Shown here piece after piece: positions 9,424-19,038 of a stretch of 64,000 bases of DNA. Where the stretch lies: contig CAWCJC010000006.1 of assembly GCA_963795835.1 (NCBI GenBank), forward strand, positions 434,001-498,000. The letters run 5' to 3'. Made by a program: the position numbers and the translations under genes. The DNA comes from JALYXI01 sp963795835. GTDB taxonomy: Bacteria; Acidobacteriota; Terriglobia; Bryobacterales; Bryobacteraceae. The notes below the pieces were generated by a model, which made no database searches, was not told the origin of the DNA, and saw only the letters and a list, made by a program, of their open reading frames with translations. The first letter of the stretch is position 1; the number at the start of each line of letters is the position of its first letter.

Positions 9424-10201
9424 TACCCTATCGAGATTAGGTCTTACGTGTGTCTTTGTCAACGTAGCTCTCGCTGGCCTTACCCCGGCGCCCTACAACC
9501 TCCCGCTTTGGGACGAAGGCCAGGTACCCCTGGCAAAAGGCTCCGGGCCGTTGGACAAACCCTTTCTCACCGTCTTTAAACCGGCCAAACCGAATGGCGC
9601 TTCGGTGGTCATTGCCCCTGGCGGCTCCAACATTATGCTGATGTACGGGTGCGAAGGGATGGAGGTCGCCGAACACTACAACGACTGGGGCGTCACAGCC
9701 TTCGTCCTCACCTACCGGCTCTCCCCGCGCTACGGCGACGATGCCCGCGTTCTCGATGGCAAGCGCGCCGTTCAGATCGTCAGGCAACACGCGCGCGAAT
9801 TCGGCCTTGATCCTCAAAAAGTCGGCTTCATCGGCTTCTCTGCAGGTTCGTCCCTTGCCCGCGCGGTGGGCGGCGCCACAGCCTCCCACCCTGGCGAGGA
9901 ACGGCCCGATTATCTCGGCATGGTCTACTCCGCCGGCCGCCCCAGTGAAGGCGAACAACTGAAGGACTTTCCGCCCACCTTTCTGCTTGCCGCTGAGTTT
10001 GACAAAGGCGCATCCATCGGTTCCGCCCTTCTGTTTGCCGACCTCACGAAAGCCGGCGCTGTCGCGGAAATCCACGTCTATCAGAAAGGCCGGCACGGTT
10101 TCGGCACCGGATTCGCCAGCGCCAATATGAGCGACTGGATGGGCCGCCTGGAACACTTTCTCCGCTACGACGGCTTCCTCCCTGGAGGCGGCGTCGAATG
10201 A
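9410..10201 (+). CDS. Exported alpha/beta hydrolase (esterase, BD-FAE/Aes-like)
   Basis: 263 residues from ATG 9410 (ATG 9395 also possible), starting with a signal peptide (PITLSRLGLTCVFVNVALA). Alpha/beta-hydrolase features: oxyanion segment VVIAPGGSN, nucleophile Ser at about 144 in GFSAG, acid in AAEFDKGA, His in GRHGFGTGF near the C-terminus. Resembles acyl/xylan esterases. The stop overlaps the SUMF1 gene by 4 bases. The start region overlaps the oppositely oriented thioredoxin-like gene, so each promoter must lie inside the other gene. Confidence 0.85.
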   Translation: MRIPITLSRLGLTCVFVNVALAGLTPAPYNLPLWDEGQVPLAKGSGPLDKPFLTVFKPAKPNGASVVIAPGGSNIMLMYGCEGMEVAEHYNDWGVTAFVLTYRLSPRYGDDARVLDGKRAVQIVRQHAREFGLDPQKVGFIGFSAGSSLARAVGGATASHPGEERPDYLGMVYSAGRPSEGEQLKDFPPTFLLAAEFDKGASIGSALLFADLTKAGAVAEIHVYQKGRHGFGTGFASANMSDWMGRLEHFLRYDGFLPGGGVE

Positions 10202-10977
10202 TTCTGCTGCTCCTATTCCTTCTCGCGACAGCTGTACCAGTTCCCGAGATGGTTCTTGTCCCGGCCGGCGACTTTAAGATGGGCGACAACTTCGGTGATG
10301 GTGAATCCCGCGAACGTCCCGTCCACACCGTTTACGTCGATGCCTTCTACATCGGCAAGTATGAGGTCACCAATGCTCAGTGGCGCGCCTTCCGTGACGA
10401 CCCCGCCTACCCCGAATCCGTTCTCCCCAAAGACCAGGTCCCTTATTGGAACGACGCTAAGAACCACGGCGGCGGCACTCCCGATTCCGACAATTACCCC
10501 GTACTCGGCATCAATTGGGATGGCGCTACCGCCTACTGCAAATGGCTGAGCGCGAAGACCGGCCAGAACTATCGGCTGCCCACCGAAGCCGAGTGGGAAA
10601 AGGCCGCGCGCGGTACCGACCAGCGCCGCTATCCGTGGGGCAACCAGATCGACCGCTCTTACGCGAACTACACCGGTTCCAAGCCTTTCGACACCGGCGA
10701 AGTTGTCGGCCACTACCCGAAAGGAGCATCTCCCTACGGCGCGATGGATATGGCGGGCAACGTAATGGAATGGTGCCAGGATTGGTACGCGCGCGATTAC
10801 TATTCCGTATCTCCCAAGAAGAACCCGAAAGGGCCCGATACCGGCGCCTACCGCGTGCTGCGAGGCGGCACATTCTTCGAAGACGGCTTCGACCTGCGCA
10901 GCTACGCCCGCACCGCCGCCTGGCCCAGCGTGCAATCGCACCGCATGATCGGCTTCCGCGTCGCGCGGTCTCTATAG
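10198..10977 (+). CDS. Exported SUMF1/FGE-fold protein lacking the FGE active-site cysteines
   Basis: 259 residues with a short signal peptide, then the complete FGE-sulfatase fold: PAGDFKMGD, KYEVTNAQWRAF, YPVLGINWDGATAYCKWLS, RLPTEAEWEKAARG, AMDMAGNVMEWCQDWY, RVLRGGTF, GFRVARSL. The cysteine pair that makes true formylglycine-generating enzymes active, expected in the C-terminal segment, is absent (the region reads FDLRSYARTAAWP). It is therefore probably a non-FGE member, such as a binding or structural domain. Translationally coupled to the esterase (ATGA) and overlapping the convergent radical SAM gene by 6 bases. Confidence 0.9.
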   Translation: MILLLLFLLATAVPVPEMVLVPAGDFKMGDNFGDGESRERPVHTVYVDAFYIGKYEVTNAQWRAFRDDPAYPESVLPKDQVPYWNDAKNHGGGTPDSDNYPVLGINWDGATAYCKWLSAKTGQNYRLPTEAEWEKAARGTDQRRYPWGNQIDRSYANYTGSKPFDTGEVVGHYPKGASPYGAMDMAGNVMEWCQDWYARDYYSVSPKKNPKGPDTGAYRVLRGGTFFEDGFDLRSYARTAAWPSVQSHRMIGFRVARSL

Positions 10978-13233
10978 CATCCGCCGCCGTTTCTGAATCA
11001 TCGCCACCAGTATTCGCGCGCTAAAAAGCTCGCGCGCGGTCTTCTCACAGGCTTGTTCCAGCGCATAGCCTAAACTGGCATGCGAAACCAGCGAAGGCAG
11101 ACACCGCAGCTCGAACAACAGCCGGTTCCGCTCAAAGATCCGCTCCGTCTCCAATGCTTGATAGAAGCGGTTCACTGTCGAGCGCCTCTGGTGCACTACC
11201 TCTGACTCCCCACAAAACAAAGAAGCCAAACCCCAACGCCTGGCCGTCACGCCCCACTCGACATCTTCCCAATAGAATGGGTCATAGCAGCGCGTCTCTC
11301 TCACGAGTTCCCGAAGCAGCCCGGTCTGAAACAGCGACGAGCCGCCTCCGCAGTACAAGTTCCCGGTCTCCCTCGTTGGCTCCACGTCCTCCACTTCCGC
11401 GCGTCCGTAAGCCATCCGCAGCCGCGTGTATCCGGTCTCGGCACTCCGTCCGCCCGCCAACCGGATTCGCGACGCCACTCCGAATACATGCGGCGCGCGG
11501 TACTTCTTCAGTGCCGCAATCGCGCCCGGGTTCGCCACCATGTCGCTGTTCATCAGATACACCCAAGGCTGATGAATCAATTTAAGCCCCCGCTCGATGG
11601 CCCGAGAAAACCCGAGCGGTTCGTCCACAAAGTAAAACGCCGCCGCAGGAAAGGCGCGTTCTACGCCCCGATACTCCTCGCGGTCTGACCCGTTCACCAG
11701 CACTACAATCTCTTCCGTCTGCTGCTCTTGCAGCGACTCCAAACAAGGCTGCAGGACCTCAACCGGTCCCCTGGCCGGAATCAGCACCGCGACACCCGGC
11801 GCGCCGTTCCAAGCAGCCTTCGGGACCACTGGCGCTAAAGGCCTTTTGTCGGCAGCGCAAAGCATCTTGAGCAAACCCGCAACGGCGAGCTTACGGCGCT
11901 TGGAGACCAATACCGCGGGCCTCGCCATGGATGCCGTGGTCCACTCCGCCCCCGTCAACGCGAATCCCAACTCCCTCATATCCAAGCTGTCCCGATACGG
12001 CTGCTTCACCATGAAACTCAGCCGTGTGTGCCCCGCCTCAAACCGCGCCGGCCACTCGATACTGAACGCCTGATTTCCTCCAGCGCCGTTATACGCCCGG
12101 CCCACGATTACGCCCCGGTACTGAATCTCTAAATAGTTCGCGCCCATCGTCGCCGGTGGAAGAATGCCATCGATTTTGAGCAATCCCTCGCCTTCCTCCT
12201 GAACCAGCGCCTCCGCCGCGCCACGGCTCCAAAGCGTGCCCGAAGGATCGCGATCGTGCCATCCATAAAGGGGCAGCAGCGGACCCACCAGCGCCGTCGG
12301 CTTGCGGAACTCGCACTTCGCGCAAGCTTCAACCCGGTTCGCCAGATAGTCCGACCGAAACGCCCGATACGCCTCGCCGCCCCAAATCTGCCCGAATGCA
12401 TTGCGGTTCAAATCGCCCAGGCTCTTGCAATCCAACACCTCGCAAGGCACCACGGTCCCGTCTGCCAGAATGTGCGTCGTCTCAAAGGGATTCTGCTCGC
12501 AGGTAAACGGCCCCGCGCCAGTTGTGGCAGCGGCGGGCCGGCTTACAGTGACAGCCACCTCCGGAATCGCGGTGCTCACGCTGTCCAATGCTGCCCTCAA
12601 CTCATGCGCGAAAGCCTCGCTTAGCTGTTGCGGACCCGCTAACTCCCAGCTCACGTCCGCGTCCGCCGGGTCGCGCCGGATTACCGGATGCACCGTAACG
12701 GTCCGAATGCCTAACTCCCGCGCATAGCCTGCCAGCGCCGGAAGCTGCCCCAGATTCTCCCGCATCGCCACCACGGAAAAATCGAGCACCGGCTTCGCCG
12801 CCCCGCGCTCGCGCTTATATTCCACCAACTCGGCGACTTTTCCACGCAATTGCTCCAGCGAAGAGAACCTGTAGATCCGCTGGAACTGTTCCGCATCAAG
12901 CGTATGCAGAGAGATGCTTACCCGGTCGAGCCCATGGTCGACGAAGGCCCGCAAATGTGATGTCGGAGTGCTTGCCAACGCAGTCACCAACTCGGTCTGC
13001 GCGCCTGTCTGCGCGGCCAGCCATAACGCATGGTCGAATTCCGGATGGTTTACCGATTCGCCTGAGTAATTGAGCCGGATCACGCTGGCTCCCCGCAGTT
13101 CCGAACACACCTGCGCCACCTTCGCGATGGGCATATGCAGCCCCGCGCCCCGGCGATTCCGGCGCGAACAAAACGTGCAATCGAAAGGACACTTCGATGT
13201 CAGTTCAAGCCAGACCACCTGCGGCGGACGCAT
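10972..13233 (-). CDS. Radical SAM/SPASM protein fused to a GT2 glycosyltransferase
   Basis: 753 residues, three parts. Residues 1-330: radical SAM core with Cys at 15, 19 and 22 (CPFDCTFC), then a SPASM-type region with Cys groups (CEQNPF, VPCEVLDC, CAKCEF). About 340-450: a beta-rich linker resembling a carbohydrate-binding sandwich. About 480-720: family 2 glycosyltransferase (VAVLIPARG, LMNSDMV as the DxD-like site, FYWEDVEWG). Fusing a radical enzyme to a sugar transferase suggests modification plus glycosylation of a peptide or polysaccharide precursor. Substrate unknown; no small precursor peptide was recognised beside it. Confidence 0.85.
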   Translation of the reverse strand: MRPPQVVWLELTSKCPFDCTFCSRRNRRGAGLHMPIAKVAQVCSELRGASVIRLNYSGESVNHPEFDHALWLAAQTGAQTELVTALASTPTSHLRAFVDHGLDRVSISLHTLDAEQFQRIYRFSSLEQLRGKVAELVEYKRERGAAKPVLDFSVVAMRENLGQLPALAGYARELGIRTVTVHPVIRRDPADADVSWELAGPQQLSEAFAHELRAALDSVSTAIPEVAVTVSRPAAATTGAGPFTCEQNPFETTHILADGTVVPCEVLDCKSLGDLNRNAFGQIWGGEAYRAFRSDYLANRVEACAKCEFRKPTALVGPLLPLYGWHDRDPSGTLWSRGAAEALVQEEGEGLLKIDGILPPATMGANYLEIQYRGVIVGRAYNGAGGNQAFSIEWPARFEAGHTRLSFMVKQPYRDSLDMRELGFALTGAEWTTASMARPAVLVSKRRKLAVAGLLKMLCAADKRPLAPVVPKAAWNGAPGVAVLIPARGPVEVLQPCLESLQEQQTEEIVVLVNGSDREEYRGVERAFPAAAFYFVDEPLGFSRAIERGLKLIHQPWVYLMNSDMVANPGAIAALKKYRAPHVFGVASRIRLAGGRSAETGYTRLRMAYGRAEVEDVEPTRETGNLYCGGGSSLFQTGLLRELVRETRCYDPFYWEDVEWGVTARRWGLASLFCGESEVVHQRRSTVNRFYQALETERIFERNRLLFELRCLPSLVSHASLGYALEQACEKTARELFSARILVAMIQKRRRML

Positions 13234-13265
13234 GGTCTAAACATAACGCGGCATAGAATAGAAGT

Positions 13266-14172
13266 ATGTTCGACGAACAGCGAATCCCCGGTCGATAGCT
13301 TAGTTCACCTCTACGTAGACGGCGCATTCGACCGCCGCGAACTGGTCCGCCGAGTTGCCAAGCTGGCCGGAGGCACCGCCGCCGCGCTCACCACGCTCAG
13401 CGGCTATGAGGTTTTCGGACAAGCCGCGACCGCCTGCCCCGCGAACGTCCAAGTGCCAGCCGATGCCCCCGACCTTACCGGCATCGATGTGCAATACACC
13501 GGCGAAGCAAGCACTATGTACGGCTATCTCGCCTATCCCTCCGCGCTTAAGGGCACACTTGCGCCCGGCGTAATTGTCGTCCACGAAAACCGCGGCCTTA
13601 CCGACTACATCAAAGACGTCACCCGCCGTATGGCCCGAGCCGGCTTTGTCGCGCTTGCCCCCGATCTGCTCTCCCGCCAGGGGGGCACGCAACAGTTCAC
13701 TGACCCCACTGCGCAAGCCGCGGCTTATTCCCGCACAACGCGCGATCAGCGCCTTTCCGATCTTTACGCCACTCTCACCTACATCAAAACCCAGCCGAAC
13801 ATCATCTATGACCATATAGGGGCAATGGGATTTTGCGCGGGCGGCGGAAATGTCTGGCAGTTCGCCGTCGGTCTCGACGAACTGAAAGCCGCCGTCATGT
13901 TCTATGGAACTCCGGTTCCTACCCTCGATGAAATTCCGCTCATCAAAGCTCCGGTGCTCGCCTTGTACGCCGAACAGGACCGCACTCTCACCATGCAGAT
14001 GGCGCCCGTGATGCAGAACATGATCGGCCAGCAGAAAACGATGGGCTTTGTAGTCTATCAAGGCGCGGGTCACGCCTTCCACAACGACACCGGTCCCGCT
14101 TATAACGCCGAAGCGGCTTGCGACGGGCAAGCCCGCGCGATCGCGTGGTTCAAGAAGTTCCTCACGCAATGA
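13266..14172 (+). CDS. Dienelactone hydrolase family protein, N-terminal frameshift
   Basis: About 300 residues: a Tat-like or signal segment (RRELVRRVAKLAGGTAAALTTLSG) followed by a dienelactone hydrolase with Cys nucleophile in GFCAGGG, Asp in YAEQDRT and His in GAGHAF. The long frame has no credible start after the divergent gene. The ATG at 13266 reads MFDEQRIPGR and then stops; skipping one base at 13287-13290 (CCC then G) joins it to DSLVHLYVDGAF, giving a natural N-terminus. I therefore call one gene with a single extra base. Likely an exported esterase or lactonase. Confidence 0.8.
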
Positions 14173-14978
14173 CGGAAAGCAGTCTGATGTGGCTGCGCGT
14201 CGCGGCCGTGCTGTATTCGGTGGGCCTGGTTCACGCCGCTGTCTGGCTCACCAGCCAGCGCGATTCGCTCTTTCGCATTGCCTTCTTCGCGTTCGGGATA
14301 GGCTCTCTCTTCCACTTGGTTTCCATAGCCGAACAAGGGTTGGCTCAAGGCCACTTCCCCGTCGACGATGTCTTCCAGACTCTGTCCCTCTGCGCCTTCC
14401 TGATCGCCGCCGCTTTCCAGTTCGTTTACTGGCGTTATCGCACCGCTTCCCTCAGCGTGATCATCTTCCCGCTGGTCTTCGTACTCGCCGTCGTCGCTGG
14501 ATTGAGCAGCAGCTTCCCCGGCTGGAGCAGTCCCACCGTCCGCAGCGCCGCCCTGATCGCGCATATCGTCTTCATCCTGCTCGGTTATGCAGGCCTTCTC
14601 TTCACGGCCACCGCCGCTGTCGCCTATCTCTTCCAGGAAGCCGAGCTGAAACGCAAGAGCCCGCGCGGACTTGCCCTCAAACTCCCGCCGCTCGGAACGC
14701 TTGACGAACTCATCTCGTCCTCGCTCAGCCTCGGCTTCATCGCCATCACCATCGGCACCGTCATCGGGGCCGTCTGGGCCTTCGTCGAATTCGGAACCCG
14801 CTGGATTATGGACCCCCGGATCGGCATCTCCTTCGTCACATGGGGCATCTATTTAGCGTTGGTCTTCTTCCGCGCGACTGCCGGTTGGCGCGGACGCAAA
14901 GCCGCTTTCCTCGCCATCGCCGCCCTCTGCGGAAGCGTAGTCACGTGGGTCACTCACATCGGAATCCTGGCCGGATGA
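14169..14978 (+). CDS. CcsA/HemX-like inner-membrane protein
   Basis: 269 residues and about eight hydrophobic helices. The conserved Trp-rich segment near residues 190-230 (GAVWAFVEFG, WIMDP, SFVTWGIYLALVF) matches the heme-handling loop of the CcsA/HemX family. ATG 14169 overlaps the previous stop (ATGA), and its own stop overlaps the hemA start by 4 bases. An integral membrane HemX-like protein immediately before hemA is a known arrangement in which it modulates glutamyl-tRNA reductase level; a cytochrome c assembly role is the alternative. Confidence 0.85.
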   Translation: MTESSLMWLRVAAVLYSVGLVHAAVWLTSQRDSLFRIAFFAFGIGSLFHLVSIAEQGLAQGHFPVDDVFQTLSLCAFLIAAAFQFVYWRYRTASLSVIIFPLVFVLAVVAGLSSSFPGWSSPTVRSAALIAHIVFILLGYAGLLFTATAAVAYLFQEAELKRKSPRGLALKLPPLGTLDELISSSLSLGFIAITIGTVIGAVWAFVEFGTRWIMDPRIGISFVTWGIYLALVFFRATAGWRGRKAAFLAIAALCGSVVTWVTHIGILAG

Positions 14979-16207
14979 AGCTGCTCCTCACAGGCGTGAA
15001 TCACAAGACCGCGCCGGTCGAAGTTCGCGAACGCCTCGCCTTCCCGGAACCCGCCATCGGACCCGCGCTCGAGCACCTGCGCCACAACACCGGCATCTCC
15101 GAAGCCCTGATTCTCTCCACCTGCAACCGCGTCGAAATCACCGTCTCCTCCGAAGACGATGTCGATGCCCGCCGCGCCGTCGAATCCGTGATGCGCGGCG
15201 CCACAGCCGATTCCGAAATGTACCGCTACGAGGGCCGCCAAGCCATCGAGCATCTCTTCCGCGTCGCCGCGAGTCTCGACGCGATGGTGGTGGGCGAACC
15301 CCAAATTTTAGGCCAGATGAAGAACGCTTACGCGCTCGCGAAGACAGCCGGCGCCATGAGCGGCCTGCTCGATGGCGTGGTGAGCCGCGCGTTCTCCGTC
15401 GCCAAGCGCGTCCGCACCGAAACCGGCATTGGACAGATGGCGGTCAGCGTTAGCTATGCCGCTGTCGAGCTGGCCCGCAAAATCTTTGGCAGTCTTTCCG
15501 GCAAGACCGTCCTCCTGATCGGCAGCGGCAAGATGAGTGAACTGGCAGCCCGTCATCTCCGCCGCTCCGGGGCGAAGAAAATTCTGGTCACGAACCGGAC
15601 CTTCTCGCGCGCCGAAGAAATGGCTACGCTCTTCGGGGGAACCGCGGTCGATTATGCCCGCTTCAAAGCCATCCTTCCCGAAGCTGACATCATCATCACC
15701 TCCAGCGGCGCCCCAGAATATGTGGTGGGCCGTGAAGACATGCAGCGCGCCATCGCCACCCGCAAGAACAAGCCGATGTTCGTGATCGATATCGCCGTCC
15801 CGCGGAATGTTGACCCCGCCGTTAACTCCCTGGACAACGTTTTTCTTTACGACATCGATGACCTTCAAGGCGTAGTCAACTCCAATCTGGCCGAGCGCCA
15901 GAAAGAGGCCGCGCGCGCCGAAACCATCGTGGCCGAAGAAGTGGATCGCATGCTCGCGCGCCTCAAAGTCCAGCAGGTCGCCCCTGTGATCGTGAGCCTG
16001 CAGGAGCAGCTTGAAGCCATTCGCTCAGCGGAAGTTGCTAAGGTCCTCCGGAAAGGGGGCCCGATTAGCGAGCGCGATCTCGATGCCCTCACGCGCGCCA
16101 TCGTCGCCAAGATCGCGCATGCCCCCATCGCCGAACTGCGGAGGCAGTCGGGGGAAACAGAAGGCCCGGCAGTCGTCGAAATCGTGCGCCGAGTCTTCGG
16201 AATTTAG
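14975..16207 (+). CDS. hemA: Glutamyl-tRNA reductase
   Basis: First committed step of C5 tetrapyrrole synthesis: NADPH-dependent reduction of glutamyl-tRNA to glutamate-1-semialdehyde. 410 residues from ATG 14975 (overlaps the previous stop). Catalytic Cys50 in LILSTCNRVEIT; GEPQILGQMKNAY at about 108-120; Rossmann NADPH domain with LLIGSGKMSELAARHLRRSG; C-terminal helical dimerisation domain. A longer frame upstream exists but would cover much of the preceding membrane gene. Confidence 0.97.
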   Translation: MKLLLTGVNHKTAPVEVRERLAFPEPAIGPALEHLRHNTGISEALILSTCNRVEITVSSEDDVDARRAVESVMRGATADSEMYRYEGRQAIEHLFRVAASLDAMVVGEPQILGQMKNAYALAKTAGAMSGLLDGVVSRAFSVAKRVRTETGIGQMAVSVSYAAVELARKIFGSLSGKTVLLIGSGKMSELAARHLRRSGAKKILVTNRTFSRAEEMATLFGGTAVDYARFKAILPEADIIITSSGAPEYVVGREDMQRAIATRKNKPMFVIDIAVPRNVDPAVNSLDNVFLYDIDDLQGVVNSNLAERQKEAARAETIVAEEVDRMLARLKVQQVAPVIVSLQEQLEAIRSAEVAKVLRKGGPISERDLDALTRAIVAKIAHAPIAELRRQSGETEGPAVVEIVRRVFGI

Positions 16208-16240
16208 CAGGATGGCAGTGTTCGTGCTTTCCGTCACGGC

Positions 16241-17134
16241 ATGGAATGGACCCCCGGAGGCAGTAACCCAGATGTGGAAGACCGCCGTAACGAAGGCGGT
16301 GGTGGCGGTTTTGGAGGCGGCGGCTTCGGGGGAGGCGGGTTCGGCGGCATGCACTTGGGCATTGGCGGCACTCTGGTCGTTCTGGTCCTCAGCTTCCTGT
16401 TTAAAACCAATCTGTTCCAGTTTTTAGGCGGCGGTGGGCCCATTTCCGAACCTTCCCGCGTGGAGGAACGTGTTCCGGACACATCCAGCGGTCAACCTGA
16501 CGATCCGAAGGTCGCCTTTGTCGGCGCCGTTCTTCGTGACGTGCAGGCAACGTGGGACAAGAAATTGCCCGAACAAGGCCAGAAGACTTACCGCCACGCA
16601 AAACTCGATCTCTTCCGCAACTCCATCCCGACTGCCTGTGGTGGCGCTCAGGCCGCTACCGGTCCCTTCTATTGCCCCGGCGACGAGAAAGTCTACGTCG
16701 ATCTCGGCTTCTTCGATGAACTGAAGACCCGCTTCGGCGCGCCGGGCGAATTCGCACAAGCTTACGTCCTGGCCCACGAGATCGGCCATCACGTCCAGAA
16801 AATCCTTGGCATTGAAGCGCAAGTGGAACGGGCGGAGCAACGGAATCCCGGCATGCAAAACCAATACTCGGTCCGCGTGGAACTCCAGGCGGATTGCTTC
16901 GCGGGGGTTTGGGCCGCAAATCCGCAGAGCATCAAACTAAACCAGAGCGATATCCAGGACGGCCTGCGCGCCGCCGCCGCGGTGGGTGACGACCGGCTGC
17001 AGAAGATGTCTCGCGGCACGGTAAGCCCGGAAAGCTTCACGCACGGAAGCTCCGCACAACGCATGAAGTGGTTTCAGAACGGCTTTCAAAATGGAACCAT
17101 CGCCAGCTGCAACACCTTTGCCGCTCAACCGTAG
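16241..17134 (+). CDS. YpfJ-type neutral zinc metallopeptidase
   Basis: 297 residues. Gly-rich N-terminus with repeats of GGGGF (about residues 19-36), one transmembrane helix (about 40-60), then the zincin domain with CGGAQAATGPFYCP and the zinc motif HEIGHH at about 179, followed by QADCFAGVWA with the third ligand region. Family members are predicted membrane-anchored neutral proteases of unknown target. ATG 16241 sits about 30 bases after the hemA stop. Confidence 0.9.
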   Translation: MEWTPGGSNPDVEDRRNEGGGGGFGGGGFGGGGFGGMHLGIGGTLVVLVLSFLFKTNLFQFLGGGGPISEPSRVEERVPDTSSGQPDDPKVAFVGAVLRDVQATWDKKLPEQGQKTYRHAKLDLFRNSIPTACGGAQAATGPFYCPGDEKVYVDLGFFDELKTRFGAPGEFAQAYVLAHEIGHHVQKILGIEAQVERAEQRNPGMQNQYSVRVELQADCFAGVWAANPQSIKLNQSDIQDGLRAAAAVGDDRLQKMSRGTVSPESFTHGSSAQRMKWFQNGFQNGTIASCNTFAAQP

Positions 17135-17136
17135 AC

Positions 17137-19006
17137 CTATTTCGCCAGAAACCAGGGAATCGTGACGACCACAATGCTCTTATCGCCATGCCACAGCAGC
17201 AGCGCCCGCAACATTTCGCTTCGCTGGTTATGAAGCAGTTGGTGCCACCAGTGTTTTTCTACTAGCTCCGGTACCAGAACTGCCACCTGCCGGCCGGGAT
17301 TTGTGCGCTCCAGTTCCACCACGTGGTCCACAATGGGCTGCATTACGAAGCGATAAGGCGAGGATAAGGTCACCAGTTCCGGTGCCTGCAAACCCGCGAC
17401 CTTTGCGGGTCCCGCGACAAACTCCTCCCATTTTGCGCGCAGGTCTTCGGTGTCTTCGCACTGCACGTGCAGTGCCTGGACATCTTTGCTCATAGTCATC
17501 CCAAAGCGAATGGCTTTCTCCGCAATCCGGTTCCATTGCTCCAGCGGAATGACGACCAGCGGCGCTACGATCGGGCTTAGTTTCGCGGAGGCGATGGTCT
17601 TCTGTATCTCCCGGCGAACTTGCGTATAGTGCCGCTTGATCGCGAGCATCATCAGGATCAGCGCGGGAATCAGGATCAGCGTTACCCAAGCTCCTTCGGT
17701 AAACTTCGCCACAAGAACAATCACGGCCGTCACTCCGGTTGCGGCCGCGCCCAGGAAGTTCAGGGCCATGCTCCCCTTCGAACTCGCACCGCCTTTTTTG
17801 CGCCAGTGCAGCACCATGCCAGCCTGACTCATGGTGAACGAGAGCAGGGCTCCGATGGCGAACAGAGGAATCAGCCGGTCCGTCACTCCGCCGAAGATCA
17901 CCAGCAGCACGCCAGAAAGCAGCGCCAACAAATACACGCCTTGCGAATAGACCAGCCGCCTTCCCCGAAGCCTGAAGAAGTTCGGCAGGTAGCCATTTTG
18001 CGCAACCACCTTCGCTAAGCGAGGAAAGCCAGCAAACGCGGTGTTCGCTGAAAGAATCAGCACCAGCAGCACCGAGCCGATGGTCACGTAGTAGAACGCG
18101 CCTTTTCCGGCGATCGCACCAATCAGTTGCGAAAGGACGCTCTCATAGTGACTTCCGCCCGGCTCGGTTGCTCCAATCTGGAAGGCCCGGCAAAGATACG
18201 CAATCCCGGCCAGCAGGCCTCCCAGAATCGCAATGATCACTGTGAGTGTCAGGTTCGCGGTCTTCGATACCGGCTCGCGAAAGCTCGTGACACCGTTGCT
18301 CACCGCCTCGACCCCGGTCATCGCCGTGCAACCGCTCGAGAAGGCCTTCACCAGCAACCAAAGCGTTGCTGTTCCCGCGGCGGCGGCCATCTTCGGGGGC
18401 GCGATCACGGGCGAGGGATGCCCACCCGCCCCTAGCGTTCGGAAAAGCCCCCATAGGACCGCACCGCCCAGAGTTAAGACAAAGAGATACGTCGGAATCA
18501 TGAACACGACGCCCGTTTCGCGGACGCCGCGAAGGTTCACGATCGTCAGGATCGAGGAGACTTGCCAAACACAGTGGCAAAGTCAAACGCTGCAAGTTGG
18601 GAAACGCCGAAACCAGCGCCCCGATCCCGGCAGAAATCCCCACTGCTACCACCAGGATGTAATCGACGATTAGGGATGCGGCGGCAAACAGTCCCGCCGC
18701 CGACCCGAGATTTTCTGACGCAACGGTATAGGAGCCACCACCGTTCGGATAAGCGTCTATGGTCTGCCGGTAAGAGAAGTAAACGATCCCCAGAAGGAGG
18801 ATAATCAGACCGCTAATCGGAACGATATACCCGATTCCGGCAGCGCCGAGAGGAATGAGCAGAGTAAGCGCGGCTTCCGGGCCATATGCGGCGGAACCGA
18901 GCGCATCAAGCCCGAAGATCGGAACCCCTGCGACGGGCCCGATCTTCTCGGCATTGTCGGCATCGCTCGGAAGGGGACGTCCAAAGAGGACGTCGAGAAA
19001 AGCCAT
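17137..19006 (-). CDS. APC-superfamily permease with cytoplasmic C-terminal domain, one frameshift
   Basis: About 620 residues once joined. The N-terminal part (from ATG 19006: GLDALGSAAYGPEAALTLL, YPNGGGSYTVASENLG) and the C-terminal part share one protein, but the frame changes by one extra base near 18553: LASLL in the first frame joins ILTIVNLRGVRETG in the second. About 12 helices, then a roughly 150-residue soluble tail resembling universal-stress-like domains of such permeases. Amino acid or K+/amine substrate cannot be assigned. Ends 3 bases from the convergent metalloprotease. Confidence 0.85.
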
Positions 19007-19038
19007 TCCCCAAGTCTAGGATGGAGCCTCAAGAACAA

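Noticed and set aside
9437..10156. 239-residue minus-strand frame
   Set aside because: Antisense to the esterase with the catalytic Ser and His; Gly/Val/Asp-rich shadow.
16300..16345. Tandem GGCGG-type repeats
   Set aside because: Encode the Gly/Phe-rich linker of the YpfJ-like protease; no need for a separate repeat element.
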